Of a stretch of DNA of 64,000 nt, positions 17,300 to 27,162 are shown one piece after another; position 1 is the first letter of the stretch, and each line of letters begins with the position of its first letter. The position numbers and the translations under genes are program-made. The notes below the pieces were generated by a model. It did not search any database and had not been told where the DNA came from. It saw only the letters and a program-made list of their open reading frames with translations. The stretch lies in assembly GCF_900110895.1 (NCBI RefSeq), contig NZ_FOIQ01000001.1, positions 248,001 through 312,000 of the forward strand, given 5' to 3'. This stretch comes from Prevotella aff. ruminicola Tc2-24 (GTDB lineage Bacteria; Bacteroidota; Bacteroidia; Bacteroidales; Bacteroidaceae).

Positions 17300-18049
17300 T
17301 TATAACCTCCGCCTGAACTCAGAACAGGTGATGGCTGTGGCGATAGCGACATTCAGACTGTCGGCTGTGCCTCCTTGGTGGAAATCCGGGATGAGCAGTC
17401 GGTGACTGACACGTCGACGGACATCATCAGAGATTCCGTTGCCTTCATTTCCCATGATGATAAGTCCTTCACGGGAGAGGGGTTGCGTGTATATGTTCTC
17501 TCCGTCGAGGAACGTACCGTAGACAGGGAAGTCGTGGGGCAGGGAATCCAGGAAGACGGGGAGATCAGTATATATGATGTTCACTCGGGCGATACTTCCC
17601 ATCGTAGCCTGTACAACCTTGGGGTTCCAGGCGTCAACAGTCTCTTCGCTGCAGTATATCGTGTCGATACCGAACCAGTCGGCGATACGTATGATGGTGC
17701 CCAGATTGCCGGGATCCTGTACGCCATCAAGGGCTAATGACAGACCGGAAGGGGTCTTTGATGCTTTTACGTCGGGTATGGGGAAAAGTGCAAGAACCTG
17801 TTGAGGGTGTTGTTGGAAACTGAGACGACGCAGTTCGTCGTCAGTAACTTTTACGATCTCGCCCTCCGTCTTGAATAGATGAGGACGGACCTGAAGGTAC
17901 TCTTCTGTTGCGAAGACCATCCTTGGTTGAGTGCGTTGCATAAGATCGTCAACGGTCTTCGTACCCTCGGCTACAAACAGACCTTCGCGACGACGGTATT
18001 TCTTTTGTTCGAGTAATCGGATGTATTTGAACTGGTTTTTACTGATCAT
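17300..18049 (-). CDS. TrmH/SpoU-family RNA 2'-O-methyltransferase
   Basis: 249 residues. An N-terminal substrate-binding domain (about 1-95: KYIRLLEQKKYRRREGLFVAEG) precedes a SPOUT trefoil-knot methyltransferase domain. The three SpoU motifs are present: DGVQDPGNLGTIIR, LIIMGNEGNGIS and LNVAIATAI. It methylates a ribose 2'-OH in rRNA or tRNA; RlmB-like or TrmH-like cannot be separated here, so no symbol is given. It is divergent from the tamL-like gene and convergent with GH25 (23-base gap, no clear terminator). Confidence 0.94.
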   Translation of the reverse strand: MISKNQFKYIRLLEQKKYRRREGLFVAEGTKTVDDLMQRTQPRMVFATEEYLQVRPHLFKTEGEIVKVTDDELRRLSFQQHPQQVLALFPIPDVKASKTPSGLSLALDGVQDPGNLGTIIRIADWFGIDTIYCSEETVDAWNPKVVQATMGSIARVNIIYTDLPVFLDSLPHDFPVYGTFLDGENIYTQPLSREGLIIMGNEGNGISDDVRRRVSHRLLIPDFHQGGTADSLNVAIATAITCSEFRRRL

Positions 18050-18075
18050 TTTCCCAAAAGTCGTTAATTCCGTGG

Positions 18076-18083
18076 CAAAGATA
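18076..18083 (-). promoter_or_regulatory. -7 element of the SpoU methyltransferase promoter
   Basis: TATCTTTG on the minus strand, 27 bases before the start codon at 18049. No TTG is seen at the usual upstream distance. Confidence 0.5.
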
Positions 18084-18126
18084 ACAATTTATCAAGAATT
18101 TAGATTCATGAATTAAGAGTTTTTTG

Positions 18127-18134
18127 TATTTTTG
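18127..18134 (+). promoter_or_regulatory. -7 element of the tamL-like gene
   Basis: TATTTTTG at 18127-18134. Transcription should begin near 18140, which rules out a TTG start at 18132 and favours the ATG at 18156. No good -33 element is visible. Confidence 0.5.
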
Positions 18135-18155
18135 CAATTCAAAATGACCGTGCTG

Positions 18156-20372
18156 ATGAAGATGTTCCGATTATGGAGAAATGTTTCCTTGGTTACAGGC
18201 ACATTGCTGATAAGTGCCTGTTCGGTTACGCGTGACCTTCCAGAAGACGCTTATCTGCTGAACCATGTGAAGGTGGTGGCCGACGGGAAGTACAAGGATA
18301 TCAGTACCACACAGTTGAAAGATTATGTCAGGCAGAAGACGAACTCCCGTTGGTTCTCTACCTTCAGGATCCCCTTGGGAGTCTATTCCATGGCAGGCAG
18401 GGATAGTTCATGGTTGAACCGTACCTTACGAGCGATGGGTGAGCCTCCTGTACTGTATGATAGCATACAGGCACGTCTGACATGTGAGGATCTGAAGTTG
18501 GCATTGCAGAACAAGGGATATCTTGACGCACAGGTAGAGCTCTTCACACATAAGAAAAAGAAGAAAGCAGATGCCTATTATGTGCTTCATCCCAACACCC
18601 CTCATCATATCGGGACATTTGATGTTGATATCCGTGATTCTGTCATCAGCAAGCTCCTCATCGACAGAAAGCCGACCCTTCATACTGGCATGCAGTTCAG
18701 CACGGAGGCCCTGAATACCGAACGTTCACAGATTACATCGTTCCTCCAGAATAGAGGATACTTCCGGTTTCATAAGGAGTTTATTACCTACCGGGCCAGC
18801 AGAGATGCTGAACATCACAGGGTTAATCTGACCATGGTGCTCCACCCGTATCAGCGTCCCGACATGCCTGACACCCTGCATAGTAGCTACAGCATACGAA
18901 ACATTATCTATCAGAGCGGGAATGCCGCAGACAGTGTGATACATCTGCGTAGTCATGTTCTTCGCGAAAACACTTTCCTAAAAGAAGGAGAGCCCTATTC
19001 CGCTGAAGCCCTGCAGAATACATATAACCATTTTGGACGACTTGGCGCTGTCAGGTATACGAACATCAGTTTCGAACCGGTTGCTGACACCCGACAACTT
19101 GATACAAGGATTCTGATACAGACCAACAAACCGTCCACCGTCAGTTTCCAACCGGAAGGAACAAATACGGCAGGAGACTTCGGTGCTGCGGCCTCGTTGA
19201 CCTATCAGAACAAAAACCTGTTCCGTGGCTCAGAGACATTCAGTATGCAGATACGTGGCGCCTATGAGGCGATTCGTGGATTGGAGGGCTACCGTAATCA
19301 GGATTTTATCGAATACAGTGCAGAGAGCAGACTGTCGTTCCCCCGGTTTATCTTCCCGTTCCTGAGTTCGGATGTGCGTCGTCGGATTATAGCCACGAGT
19401 GAGGTGACGTTGCTCTTTGACTCTCAGGATCGTCCAGAGTTCCACCGCAGAGTCTTGTCGGCAGGGTGGCATTATCAATGGAAACCCCAACACCATAACG
19501 ACAGTTATCGCTTCGATCTGGTGGATCTGAACTATGTGTTTATGCCGTGGATCAGTGAGACCTTTAGAAATGAATACCTGGAGAATACCTCAAACTCCAA
19601 TGTGATCCTCCGTTATAACTATGAGGATCTGTTTATCATGCGGATGGGCTTTGGGTATACTTATAATAACCGTAGACTGGCTTTTAAGACTCATGTGGAA
19701 ACCGCAGGCAACCTCTTGAATCTCACGTCAGGCATGTTCGGTGGCTCCAAAAATGAATATGGTCAATACCGGGTCTTTGATATTGCCTATGCCCAGTATG
19801 TAAAGGCTGACATTGACCTCACCAAGAATCTGCTTGCTGCAGGCTTCCGTGACCAACTTGTCTTCCATCTCGGATGGGGTATTGCATATCCTTATGGAAA
19901 CAGTAAGGTTCTTCCTTTTGAGAAACGCTATTTCTCAGGTGGCGCAAATAGCGTGAGAGGATGGAGCGTGAGAAGTCTTGGACCGGGAAGCTACAAAGAT
20001 AAAGACGGACGTATCAATTTCATTACCCAGACGGGTGATATGAAACTGGACATCAACCTGGAATATCGTACCCGACTGTTCTGGAAATTCAATGGTGCCA
20101 TCTTCGCTGATGCGGGAAACATATGGACGTTAAGACGGTACGACGAACAGCCTGGAGGACAGTTGACGTTGCGTAGTCTGGTTAATGATATGGCTGTGAG
20201 TTATGGTATGGGATTACGCCTGAATTTTGACTATTTTATTCTACGCTTTGATCTCGGTATGAAAGCCATTAACCCGGCATATCGGACGGAAGAGGAGGCC
20301 CACTATCCACTCATCCATCCTGATCTAAGTCGTGATCTGGCCTTCCATTTCGCCGTAGGACTGCCATTCTAA
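18156..20372 (+). CDS. TamL-like Omp85-superfamily outer-membrane lipoprotein
   Basis: 738 residues from the ATG at 18156, chosen because the promoter overlaps the more upstream starts; ATG 18144 or 18162 are alternatives. The N-terminus is a lipoprotein signal ending LISAC, unusual for an Omp85 barrel but known for TamL, the Bacteroidota form of TamA. After it come POTRA-type repeats (DLPEDAYLLNHVKVV; ALQNKGYLDAQVE; FLQNRGYFRF). The C-terminal 16-strand D15 barrel has KRYFSGGANSVRGWSVRSLGPG, the conserved L6-loop motif of the family, and a final FAVGLPF. It helps insert outer-membrane proteins or lipids. A TamB partner gene is not adjacent. Confidence 0.9.
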   Translation: MKMFRLWRNVSLVTGTLLISACSVTRDLPEDAYLLNHVKVVADGKYKDISTTQLKDYVRQKTNSRWFSTFRIPLGVYSMAGRDSSWLNRTLRAMGEPPVLYDSIQARLTCEDLKLALQNKGYLDAQVELFTHKKKKKADAYYVLHPNTPHHIGTFDVDIRDSVISKLLIDRKPTLHTGMQFSTEALNTERSQITSFLQNRGYFRFHKEFITYRASRDAEHHRVNLTMVLHPYQRPDMPDTLHSSYSIRNIIYQSGNAADSVIHLRSHVLRENTFLKEGEPYSAEALQNTYNHFGRLGAVRYTNISFEPVADTRQLDTRILIQTNKPSTVSFQPEGTNTAGDFGAAASLTYQNKNLFRGSETFSMQIRGAYEAIRGLEGYRNQDFIEYSAESRLSFPRFIFPFLSSDVRRRIIATSEVTLLFDSQDRPEFHRRVLSAGWHYQWKPQHHNDSYRFDLVDLNYVFMPWISETFRNEYLENTSNSNVILRYNYEDLFIMRMGFGYTYNNRRLAFKTHVETAGNLLNLTSGMFGGSKNEYGQYRVFDIAYAQYVKADIDLTKNLLAAGFRDQLVFHLGWGIAYPYGNSKVLPFEKRYFSGGANSVRGWSVRSLGPGSYKDKDGRINFITQTGDMKLDINLEYRTRLFWKFNGAIFADAGNIWTLRRYDEQPGGQLTLRSLVNDMAVSYGMGLRLNFDYFILRFDLGMKAINPAYRTEEEAHYPLIHPDLSRDLAFHFAVGLPF

Positions 20373-20438
20373 GCGTTAAAAAATAACAAGGTACGGTATT
20401 AATTTCAAAATCTTAATTCTTAATTATTATTTTATTCG

Positions 20439-20446
20439 TACCTTTG
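20439..20446 (+). promoter_or_regulatory. -7 element before the seven-gene MBL-to-lipoprotein operon
   Basis: TACCTTTG at 20439-20446, with the first start codon at 20467. The A/T-rich sequence before it (20407-20434) repeats TTAATTCTTAATTATTATTTT-like words and has no TTG at the expected distance. Confidence 0.6.
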
Positions 20447-20466
20447 CACGAAAATATCAAATAGAC

Positions 20467-21270
20467 ATGTTAAGATTTATATCGTTTGGAAGCGGCAGCA
20501 GTGGTAATTGCTATTACCTGAGCACCGCCACAGACGGACTTATTATAGATATCGGCGTAGGGATACGCACACTGAAGAAGCAATTCAGAGAATATGGCAT
20601 CAGCCTGAACAGCGTACGACATATCTTCGTGACACACGATCACGCAGATCATATTAAGTCCGTAGGCTCGTTTAGTCATGACTATCATGTACCTGTCTAT
20701 GCCACACGCCTCGTACATCAAGGTATTGACCATAACTATTGTGTACAACGAAAAGTGGCGGAAGATATGAAGATGGTTATGGAGACCAACAAGCCAGTGC
20801 AGGTAGGTGAGTTCTTAGTAAGATCCTTTCCTGTGCCGCATGATGCCAGTGAGAATGTGGGATATGAGATTCAGGCCGAGGGCGTGACGTTTGTGATTAT
20901 TACAGATATGGGCAGTGTCACAGAAGATATCAAGGAGGCCATCTCTAGAGCAAACTATTTGGTCATCGAGGCCAACCATGATATTGAGATGCTGAAGAAT
21001 GGACCCTATCCGGAGTATCTTAAGAAACGGATACTCAGTGGAAGCGGTCATCTCTCGAATACTGACTGTGGTCATGCTCTGGCTGAGAATATAACAGAAG
21101 GGCTCCGACATGTATGGCTTTGCCATCTCAGTGAAGAGAACAACCACCCGGAGTTGGCTAGAAAGACCGTAGAGACGATCCTCCGGAGTTATGGTATCAT
21201 CCCCGGGAAGGATTTCAATCTGGAGGTTCTTCGTCGGAAGACACCGACAGGTATATACGAACTCATATAA
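20467..21270 (+). CDS. Metallo-beta-lactamase-fold hydrolase (YycJ/WalJ-like)
   Basis: 267 residues. The zinc motif HDHADH (HxHxDH) is near residue 57-62, with later ligands in VPHDASENV, ITDMGS (Asp) and the C-terminal GSGHLSN/CHLSEENNHPE. The N-terminus FGSGSSGNCYYL is typical of YycJ-type exonuclease-like MBL proteins, linked elsewhere to DNA repair or cell-wall control. It is the first gene of a seven-gene plus-strand run; the next gene starts 6 bases later. Confidence 0.92.
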   Translation: MLRFISFGSGSSGNCYYLSTATDGLIIDIGVGIRTLKKQFREYGISLNSVRHIFVTHDHADHIKSVGSFSHDYHVPVYATRLVHQGIDHNYCVQRKVAEDMKMVMETNKPVQVGEFLVRSFPVPHDASENVGYEIQAEGVTFVIITDMGSVTEDIKEAISRANYLVIEANHDIEMLKNGPYPEYLKKRILSGSGHLSNTDCGHALAENITEGLRHVWLCHLSEENNHPELARKTVETILRSYGIIPGKDFNLEVLRRKTPTGIYELI

Positions 21271-21276
21271 GAGAAT

Positions 21277-21780
21277 ATGAAAGAGGTAATTGTTAAAGAC
21301 GCAGACTTGCAGCAAGCTGCCCAGGAGGGTATGGATGCCTTCTTGAAGGTTTTTACGGACGCTATCCACGAGACTATCGGTGGAGAGCTGACAGCAGAAA
21401 ATATGGGCGAGTTGAATGCAGATCAGATCACGTTGTTGTCGTGGGAGGTCCTGCATGAAGAGTTGATGGATGGTGGTTTCATACAACTAATCCATAACGG
21501 TTACGGTCCGTTTATCTTTAAGAACCCCTTTGCCAAGGCCTTGCGTCTTTGGGAGCTCCGTGGACTGTCGAAGCTTATCTACGATGCCCATACCCTTTGG
21601 TTGAAATACAGGGACGAGATAGAGAAAGACTGTGACGAAGAGGCGTTCATGGCGCTCTTTGAACGTTTCCCGGAATTCGACGACCTCGACGACCTTTTCA
21701 TAGAACATGAAGAGGAATGGACGGAGGATATCGCCCATTATGTAGACGATCATCTGGAGAATTTTGCGACTATTCAATGA
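21277..21780 (+). CDS. DMP19-family (DUF4375-like) protein
   Basis: 167 residues, acidic. The central motif [24 protein letters not shown], continuing to [12 protein letters not shown], is characteristic of the DMP19/DUF4375 family. DMP19 of Neisseria is a DNA mimic that binds a repressor; whether this homologue mimics DNA is unknown, though its Asp/Glu-rich C-terminus ([19 protein letters not shown]) would fit. It overlaps smpB by 4 bases (ATGA), so translation is coupled. Confidence 0.85.
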   Translation: MKEVIVKDADLQQAAQEGMDAFLKVFTDAIHETIGGELTAENMGELNADQITLLSWEVLHEELMDGGFIQLIHNGYGPFIFKNPFAKALRLWELRGLSKLIYDAHTLWLKYRDEIEKDCDEEAFMALFERFPEFDDLDDLFIEHEEEWTEDIAHYVDDHLENFATIQ

Positions 21781-22256
21781 ATAAAGAACAAGAACAGCTC
21801 AGAAAGAAAAGTCCTGTACAAATCCGAAATAAGAAAGCTTCGTTTGAATATTTCTTCATAGAGACCTATACGGCCGGTATTGTACTGACAGGAACGGAGA
21901 TCAAGTCTATCCGTTTAGGAAAGGCAAGTCTCGTAGATACCTATTGTGTCGTTATCAATGGTGAACTATGGGTGAAAGGGATGAGTATCAGCCCTTATTT
22001 TTATGGGTCGTATAATAATCATGAGATGAAACGTGACAGGAAACTCCTGTTGACGAAGAAAGAGATACGCAGTCTGTCCAGCGCCACCAAACAGACAGGA
22101 TACACCATCGTACCACTATTGGTTTTCATCGACGAGAAAGGACGCGCCAAGATGGATATCGCCTTATGTAAGGGTAAGAAAGAGTATGACAAGCGTCAGA
22201 CACTCAAAGAAAAGGAAGACCGTCGGGAGATAGACCGCGTAATGAAAAGATATTAA
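21777..22256 (+). CDS. smpB: SsrA-binding protein SmpB
   Basis: 159 residues from the ATG at 21777, which overlaps the stop of the preceding gene (ATGA). It has the SmpB OB-fold with [29 protein letters not shown] and the basic C-terminal tail [20 protein letters not shown]. SmpB binds tmRNA and brings it to stalled ribosomes for trans-translation. The tmRNA gene itself is not in this window. metH starts 3 bases after the stop. Confidence 0.97.
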   Translation: MNKEQEQLRKKSPVQIRNKKASFEYFFIETYTAGIVLTGTEIKSIRLGKASLVDTYCVVINGELWVKGMSISPYFYGSYNNHEMKRDRKLLLTKKEIRSLSSATKQTGYTIVPLLVFIDEKGRAKMDIALCKGKKEYDKRQTLKEKEDRREIDRVMKRY

Positions 22257-22259
22257 GCC

Positions 22260-25022
22260 GTGAAAGGACTGAACGACATCATTCAGGATCGCATACTCAT
22301 CCTCGATGGGGCGATGGGTACGAAGATACAGACATACGGACTTACGGAAAGTGATTTCCGTGGAGACCGTTTTAAAGATGCCGTCGGACAGATGAAAGGC
22401 AACAACGACATGTTGTCGTTGACACGGCCGGATATCATCGAGGATATCCATCGCCAGTATCTGCTGGCAGGTGCGGATATCATTGCCACCAATACCTTCA
22501 GCAGTCAACGTATATCTCAGGCAGATTATGGTCTTGAAGAGGCTGCGCGTGACATGGCGTATGAAGGGGCGAGGATTGCTAGGGCAGTGGCTGACGAGTT
22601 CTCAACGAAGGAAAAGCCACGATTTGTGGCGGGTTCCATCGGGCCGACCAACAAGACCTGTTCTATGTCTCCAGATGTCAGTAATCCTGCTGCCAGAGAT
22701 TTGACGTACGATGAGTTGTTCGTCGCATACCAAGAACAGATAGAAGCGCTTATTGAGGGTGGGGTGGATGCCCTGCTGATTGAAACAATCTTCGACACCT
22801 TGAACGCGAAAGTGGCTATTGATGTTGCTCAGCAAGTTATGGTGACCAAGAAGGTGAAACTTCCTATCATGCTCTCCGTTACAGTCAGTGACCTGGCCGG
22901 TCGTACACTTAGCGGCCAAACGCTTGAAGCCTTCTTGGCCAGTGTCAGTTCGTATCCTATCTTCTCCATTGGCCTGAACTGTTCCTTTGGTGCAACGCAG
23001 ATGAAGCCGTTCCTACGGGAACTGGCCAAGAAAGCACCGTATTATATCAGTGCATATCCGAATGCAGGACTACCCAATTCTATGGGACTTTACGATGAGA
23101 CAGCAGAGACCATGGCACCGAAGATGGGGGAGCTTGTCGATGAAGGTCTTGTGAATATTATCGGTGGTTGCTGTGGTACTGACGAGACGTTTATCGCCCA
23201 GTATGTACCTCTTGTGAAAGGGAAGAAGCCCCATGTACCTGTTGAAAAGCCGCAGACAATGTGGCTCTCAGGACTGGAGTTGTTGGACGTAACACCAGAG
23301 GTCCAATTCGTGAATGTCGGAGAACGCTGTAATGTTGCGGGGTCACGTAAATTCCTTCGCCTGATCAAGGAGAAGAGTTATGAAGAGGCGCTCAGCATTG
23401 CCAGAAAACAGGTTGCTGACGGGGCCCTTGTGATAGATGTCAATATGGATGACGGTCTGCTTGACGCCAAAGCAGAGATGGTTAATTTCCTCAATATGAT
23501 TGCGTCGGAACCAGATATCGCCAGAGTACCTGTCATGATCGACTCTTCCGACTGGGATGTTATCCGGGCAGGTCTGAAGTGCGTGCAAGGAAAATCGATA
23601 GTGAACTCCATATCGCTGAAGGAAGGCGAAGATAAGTTTATTGAGCACGCACGTGACGTGATGCGTTATGGAGCTGCTGTCGTGGTTATGTGCTTTGACG
23701 AACAAGGACAGGCGACGACTTATGATCGACGAATAGAAATAGCAGAGAGGGCCTATCATCTTCTGGTGGAGAAAGTCGGCATGAATCCTTTGGATATAAT
23801 TTTCGACCCGAATGTGTTAGCGGTTGCAACGGGCATGGAAGAACATGATGCCTATGCGGCTGACTTTATAAAAGCGACTGACTGGATTCATAGGAATCTG
23901 CCTGGAGCGCATGTCAGCGGTGGTGTGAGCAACCTCTCTTTTTCCTTTCGCGGCAACAACTACATCCGTGAGGCCATGCATGCAGCCTTCCTCTATCATG
24001 CTATTCAGAAAGGAATGGATTTCGGAATCGTAAATCCCTCTACGAGAGTGACGTATGAAGACATACCTAAAGATCAGCTTGATATAATAGAGGATGTTAT
24101 TCTATACCGTCGGAAGGATGCGGCAGAGCGACTGATAGAATTGGCTGCCAAGATTGCTGAAGAAGCAGACAAACGACGTCAGGCTGATGGTACGGATAAT
24201 AATGGTTCTGTAAACGGCCATCAGGAGGAATCCAGAACTGCTCGTCCTGTGGAAGAACGACTTGCCTATGCGTTGATTAAGGGTATCGGTGACTATCTGG
24301 AGGAAGACTTGCATGAAGCCTTGAAATGCTTTCCTCATGCTGTCGATATCATCGAAGGCCCACTGATGAACGGTATGAATACCGTCGGGCAGTTGTTTGG
24401 TGAAGGTAAAATGTTCCTGCCACAGGTTGTTAAGACTGCCCGAACCATGAAACAGGCGGTCGGAATCCTTCAGCCATATATTGAAGCCGAAAAAGCAGAA
24501 AGCGGAAAGAGTGCAGGTCGAGTTCTCTTGGCAACAGTAAAAGGTGACGTCCATGATATTGGTAAGAATATCGTCGGAGTGGTTATGGCCTGCAATAACT
24601 ATGATATTATTGATATGGGCGTGATGGTGCCTGCAGAACAGATTGTCAGGAAAGCAAAGGAAGAACATGTTGACATGGTCGGACTCAGTGGACTGATTAC
24701 ACCAAGTCTGGAAGAGATGGTCAATGTCGCCACCGAACTGCAGCGTGCCGGTATGAATATCCCCATCATGATAGGAGGTGCCACGACCAGCGAACTGCAT
24801 GTTGCTCTGAAGATAGCCCCAGTCTATGGCGGTCCTGTCGTATGGATGAAAGATGCCTCACAGAATGCATTAGTGGCATCGCGCCTGATGACTGATGGTC
24901 AACAGGTTGGGAAAGAATTGACTGAGCGATACCAACATCTCCGAGAAGAGTATCATCAGGAACAGGAGAGACTGTTGACATTGGAAGAGGCGAGAAAAAA
25001 CAAACTAAATCTGTTCGAATGA
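22260..25022 (+). CDS. metH: Cobalamin-dependent methionine synthase without the C-terminal activation domain
   Basis: 920 residues from a GTG start 3 bases after smpB. It moves a methyl group from methyltetrahydrofolate to homocysteine through cobalamin. Domains: homocysteine-binding barrel (about 1-310, LDGAMGT and the zinc motif GGCCGT), folate-binding barrel (about 340-610, [13 protein letters not shown]), cobalamin cap helices (about 660-745) and B12 domain with GDVHDIGKN (DxHxxG; the His ligates cobalt) and [10 protein letters not shown]. coli MetH has about 300 further residues forming the AdoMet-binding reactivation domain; here the protein ends at KLNLFE just after the B12 domain. 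No cobalamin riboswitch fits before it, since the upstream gene abuts. Confidence 0.96.
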   Translation: MKGLNDIIQDRILILDGAMGTKIQTYGLTESDFRGDRFKDAVGQMKGNNDMLSLTRPDIIEDIHRQYLLAGADIIATNTFSSQRISQADYGLEEAARDMAYEGARIARAVADEFSTKEKPRFVAGSIGPTNKTCSMSPDVSNPAARDLTYDELFVAYQEQIEALIEGGVDALLIETIFDTLNAKVAIDVAQQVMVTKKVKLPIMLSVTVSDLAGRTLSGQTLEAFLASVSSYPIFSIGLNCSFGATQMKPFLRELAKKAPYYISAYPNAGLPNSMGLYDETAETMAPKMGELVDEGLVNIIGGCCGTDETFIAQYVPLVKGKKPHVPVEKPQTMWLSGLELLDVTPEVQFVNVGERCNVAGSRKFLRLIKEKSYEEALSIARKQVADGALVIDVNMDDGLLDAKAEMVNFLNMIASEPDIARVPVMIDSSDWDVIRAGLKCVQGKSIVNSISLKEGEDKFIEHARDVMRYGAAVVVMCFDEQGQATTYDRRIEIAERAYHLLVEKVGMNPLDIIFDPNVLAVATGMEEHDAYAADFIKATDWIHRNLPGAHVSGGVSNLSFSFRGNNYIREAMHAAFLYHAIQKGMDFGIVNPSTRVTYEDIPKDQLDIIEDVILYRRKDAAERLIELAAKIAEEADKRRQADGTDNNGSVNGHQEESRTARPVEERLAYALIKGIGDYLEEDLHEALKCFPHAVDIIEGPLMNGMNTVGQLFGEGKMFLPQVVKTARTMKQAVGILQPYIEAEKAESGKSAGRVLLATVKGDVHDIGKNIVGVVMACNNYDIIDMGVMVPAEQIVRKAKEEHVDMVGLSGLITPSLEEMVNVATELQRAGMNIPIMIGGATTSELHVALKIAPVYGGPVVWMKDASQNALVASRLMTDGQQVGKELTERYQHLREEYHQEQERLLTLEEARKNKLNLFE

Positions 25023-25645
25023 TTAAAAACATCATATTTGACTTAGGTGGAGTTATCATGACCTTGGATCCTGACGAGGCTGTCAAACGGTTTCGGGATC
25101 TAGGTCTGAAAGACGCTGCACGTCAGTTGGATTCATACACACAGGCGGGTATTTTCGGAGATCTGGAACATGGTAAGATTAGTGCCGAGACATTTCGTCT
25201 GGAATTGAGTCGGATGGTGAAACATGAACTGACGTGGGAAGACTGTCGCCATGCATGGTTGGGCTATGCGAAGGAGGTGCCACGGCGTAACCTCGATGCG
25301 CTCAAGAGTCTTCGCGCAGATGGCTATCGTCTGATTCTGCTGTCGAACACGAATCCATACATGATGTCGTGGGCGATGTCGCCAGATTTTGATGGGGAAG
25401 GACATGCTGTCACGTATTATATGGATGCATGCTACTTGAGTTACCTTGTGGGAGCCATGAAGCCCGACAGACTTTTTTTTCAATATGTGTTAGATGTGGA
25501 GCAGATTGTTCCGGAAGAGTCTTTATTCCTTGACGATGGACCTCGGAACGTAGAGGTGGCTGAAAGTATGGGTATTCACACCTTCTGTCCAGAGAACGGT
25601 GCAGATTGGACCAAAGAGATATATGAGTATTTGAATGTAGAATAA
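25019..25645 (+). CDS. HAD-superfamily hydrolase (YihX-like sugar-phosphatase type)
   Basis: 208 residues, overlapping metH by 4 bases (ATGA). HAD motif I is IIFDLGGVI, where Asp is the nucleophile and Gly-Gly replaces the second Asp, as in YihX and epoxide-hydrolase-like members. Motif II is LLSNTNP, motif III MKPD, and motif [11 protein letters not shown] helical cap lies between residues about 15 and 90. It probably removes phosphate from a sugar phosphate; the substrate is not readable from sequence. Confidence 0.9.
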   Translation: MIKNIIFDLGGVIMTLDPDEAVKRFRDLGLKDAARQLDSYTQAGIFGDLEHGKISAETFRLELSRMVKHELTWEDCRHAWLGYAKEVPRRNLDALKSLRADGYRLILLSNTNPYMMSWAMSPDFDGEGHAVTYYMDACYLSYLVGAMKPDRLFFQYVLDVEQIVPEESLFLDDGPRNVEVAESMGIHTFCPENGADWTKEIYEYLNVE

Positions 25646-25658
25646 TATAAAACAAGAT

Positions 25659-27140
25659 ATGAGAAAAACGATATGGTTGGCCATGGCATTTCTGATGACT
25701 GTGGCAGCAGGAGCGCAGAAGCGGGAGTTTAGAGGAGCTTGGATACAATGTGTTAATGGACAATTCCAAGGAATGGGTAAGGAGAAGATGCAGCAGACGC
25801 TGACCTACCAATTGGATGAACTGCAGAAAGATGGTGTGAACGTGATTATCTTCCAGGTCCGACCGGAATGTGATGCGCTCTATGCCAGTAAGATTGAGCC
25901 ATGGAGTCGTTTCCTGACAGGAAAACAGGGCGTCGCACCATCACCATATTGGGATCCTCTGCAGTGGATGATTGATGAGAGTCATAAACGCGGCATGGAA
26001 CTCCATGCATGGATCAATCCCTATAGGGCGAAGACGAAGAGCACCAAACAGTTGGCATCTAACCATATCGCAGTGAGAAAGCCGACGAGCTGTTTCGCCT
26101 ACGATGAGTTATTCGTCTTGAATCCGGGTATCCCTGAGAATCGGGATTATATCTGTGAGGTGGCAAAAGACATCGTATCTCGATATGATATCGATGGTAT
26201 TCATATGGATGATTACTTTTATCCCTATCCAGTAAAAGGTGAGACCATTCCAGATGATGAATTGTTTATGGAGTACTCAAATGGTATCAAGAACCAGGAT
26301 GATTGGCGTCGATATAATGTGAACCTATTTATTGAACAGTTTTATAAGACCGTCCACGAGACTAAGCCATGGGTGAAGGTGGGTATCTCTCCTTTCGGTA
26401 TTTACCGGAACAAGAAAAGTTCTCCAGTGGGAAGCAACACCAATGGAATACAGAATTATGATGATCTCTATGCAGATATCCTCTTGTGGGTTAACAACGG
26501 GTGGTTAGACTACTGTGTACCACAGTTATATTGGGAGATAGGTAATAAGAATGCCGATTATCAGACATTGATCAAATGGTGGAGCCAGCATGCTGCTGCC
26601 CGTCCGTTGATTATTGGAGAGGATGTGGAGCGTACGGTCAAATATGCCGATCAGAATAATCCCAATATCCATCAGTTACCAGCTAAGATGACGCTCCATC
26701 GTCAGTTACCTAACATTAAAGGAACAGTACTGTGGTATGCCAAGGCCGCTGTTGATAATATCGGGAACTATGGAACGGCCTTGCGTACAGCATACTGGAA
26801 ATACCCATCCTTACAACCTGTCATGCCATTCATTGACGGGAAAGCTCCTGGAAAGGTGAAAAAACTGAAACCTATATGGATTGATGGTGACTATGTGCTT
26901 TTCTGGACAGCACCGAAGGGTACGGGTTGGGAAGACAAAGCGGAGAAATATGTCGTCTATCGTTTTGCCAAGGGCGAGTTCATCAATACGGACGATCCTT
27001 CCAAAATCTGTGCCATCACTGATAAGACTTTCCTGAAACTGCCATATCAACAGGGGAAAGAGAAGTGGGTATATGTGGTCACAGCGTTAGACCGTCTCCA
27101 GAATGAGAGTAAGGCGGTAAAGAGGAAGATTAAGCTATAA
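25659..27140 (+). CDS. Family-10-like glycoside hydrolase (GHL10/DUF187), secreted
   Basis: 493 residues with a signal peptide (MRKTIWLAMAFLMTVAAGAQ). It begins with the GHL10 hallmark KREFRGAWIQCV. The TIM barrel then shows NVIIFQVRPECDALY, ELHAWINPYR and DIDGIHMDDYFYP, and the C-terminal part is an FnIII-like module (WTAPKGTGWEDKAEKYVVYRFAKG). Members are predicted glycosidases of the bacterial surface; the glycan is unknown. It follows the HAD gene by 13 bases. Confidence 0.92.
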   Translation: MRKTIWLAMAFLMTVAAGAQKREFRGAWIQCVNGQFQGMGKEKMQQTLTYQLDELQKDGVNVIIFQVRPECDALYASKIEPWSRFLTGKQGVAPSPYWDPLQWMIDESHKRGMELHAWINPYRAKTKSTKQLASNHIAVRKPTSCFAYDELFVLNPGIPENRDYICEVAKDIVSRYDIDGIHMDDYFYPYPVKGETIPDDELFMEYSNGIKNQDDWRRYNVNLFIEQFYKTVHETKPWVKVGISPFGIYRNKKSSPVGSNTNGIQNYDDLYADILLWVNNGWLDYCVPQLYWEIGNKNADYQTLIKWWSQHAAARPLIIGEDVERTVKYADQNNPNIHQLPAKMTLHRQLPNIKGTVLWYAKAAVDNIGNYGTALRTAYWKYPSLQPVMPFIDGKAPGKVKKLKPIWIDGDYVLFWTAPKGTGWEDKAEKYVVYRFAKGEFINTDDPSKICAITDKTFLKLPYQQGKEKWVYVVTALDRLQNESKAVKRKIKL

Positions 27141-27162
27141 TCATGCGAAAGGAGGAAAAGAG

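Noticed and set aside
22257..22259. Cobalamin or SAM riboswitch before metH
   Set aside because: Only three bases separate smpB from metH, and no such structure is seen before the operon start at 20467.
24102..24800. 232-residue minus-strand open frame
   Set aside because: Antisense shadow of metH with low-complexity, His/Cys/Phe-rich composition.
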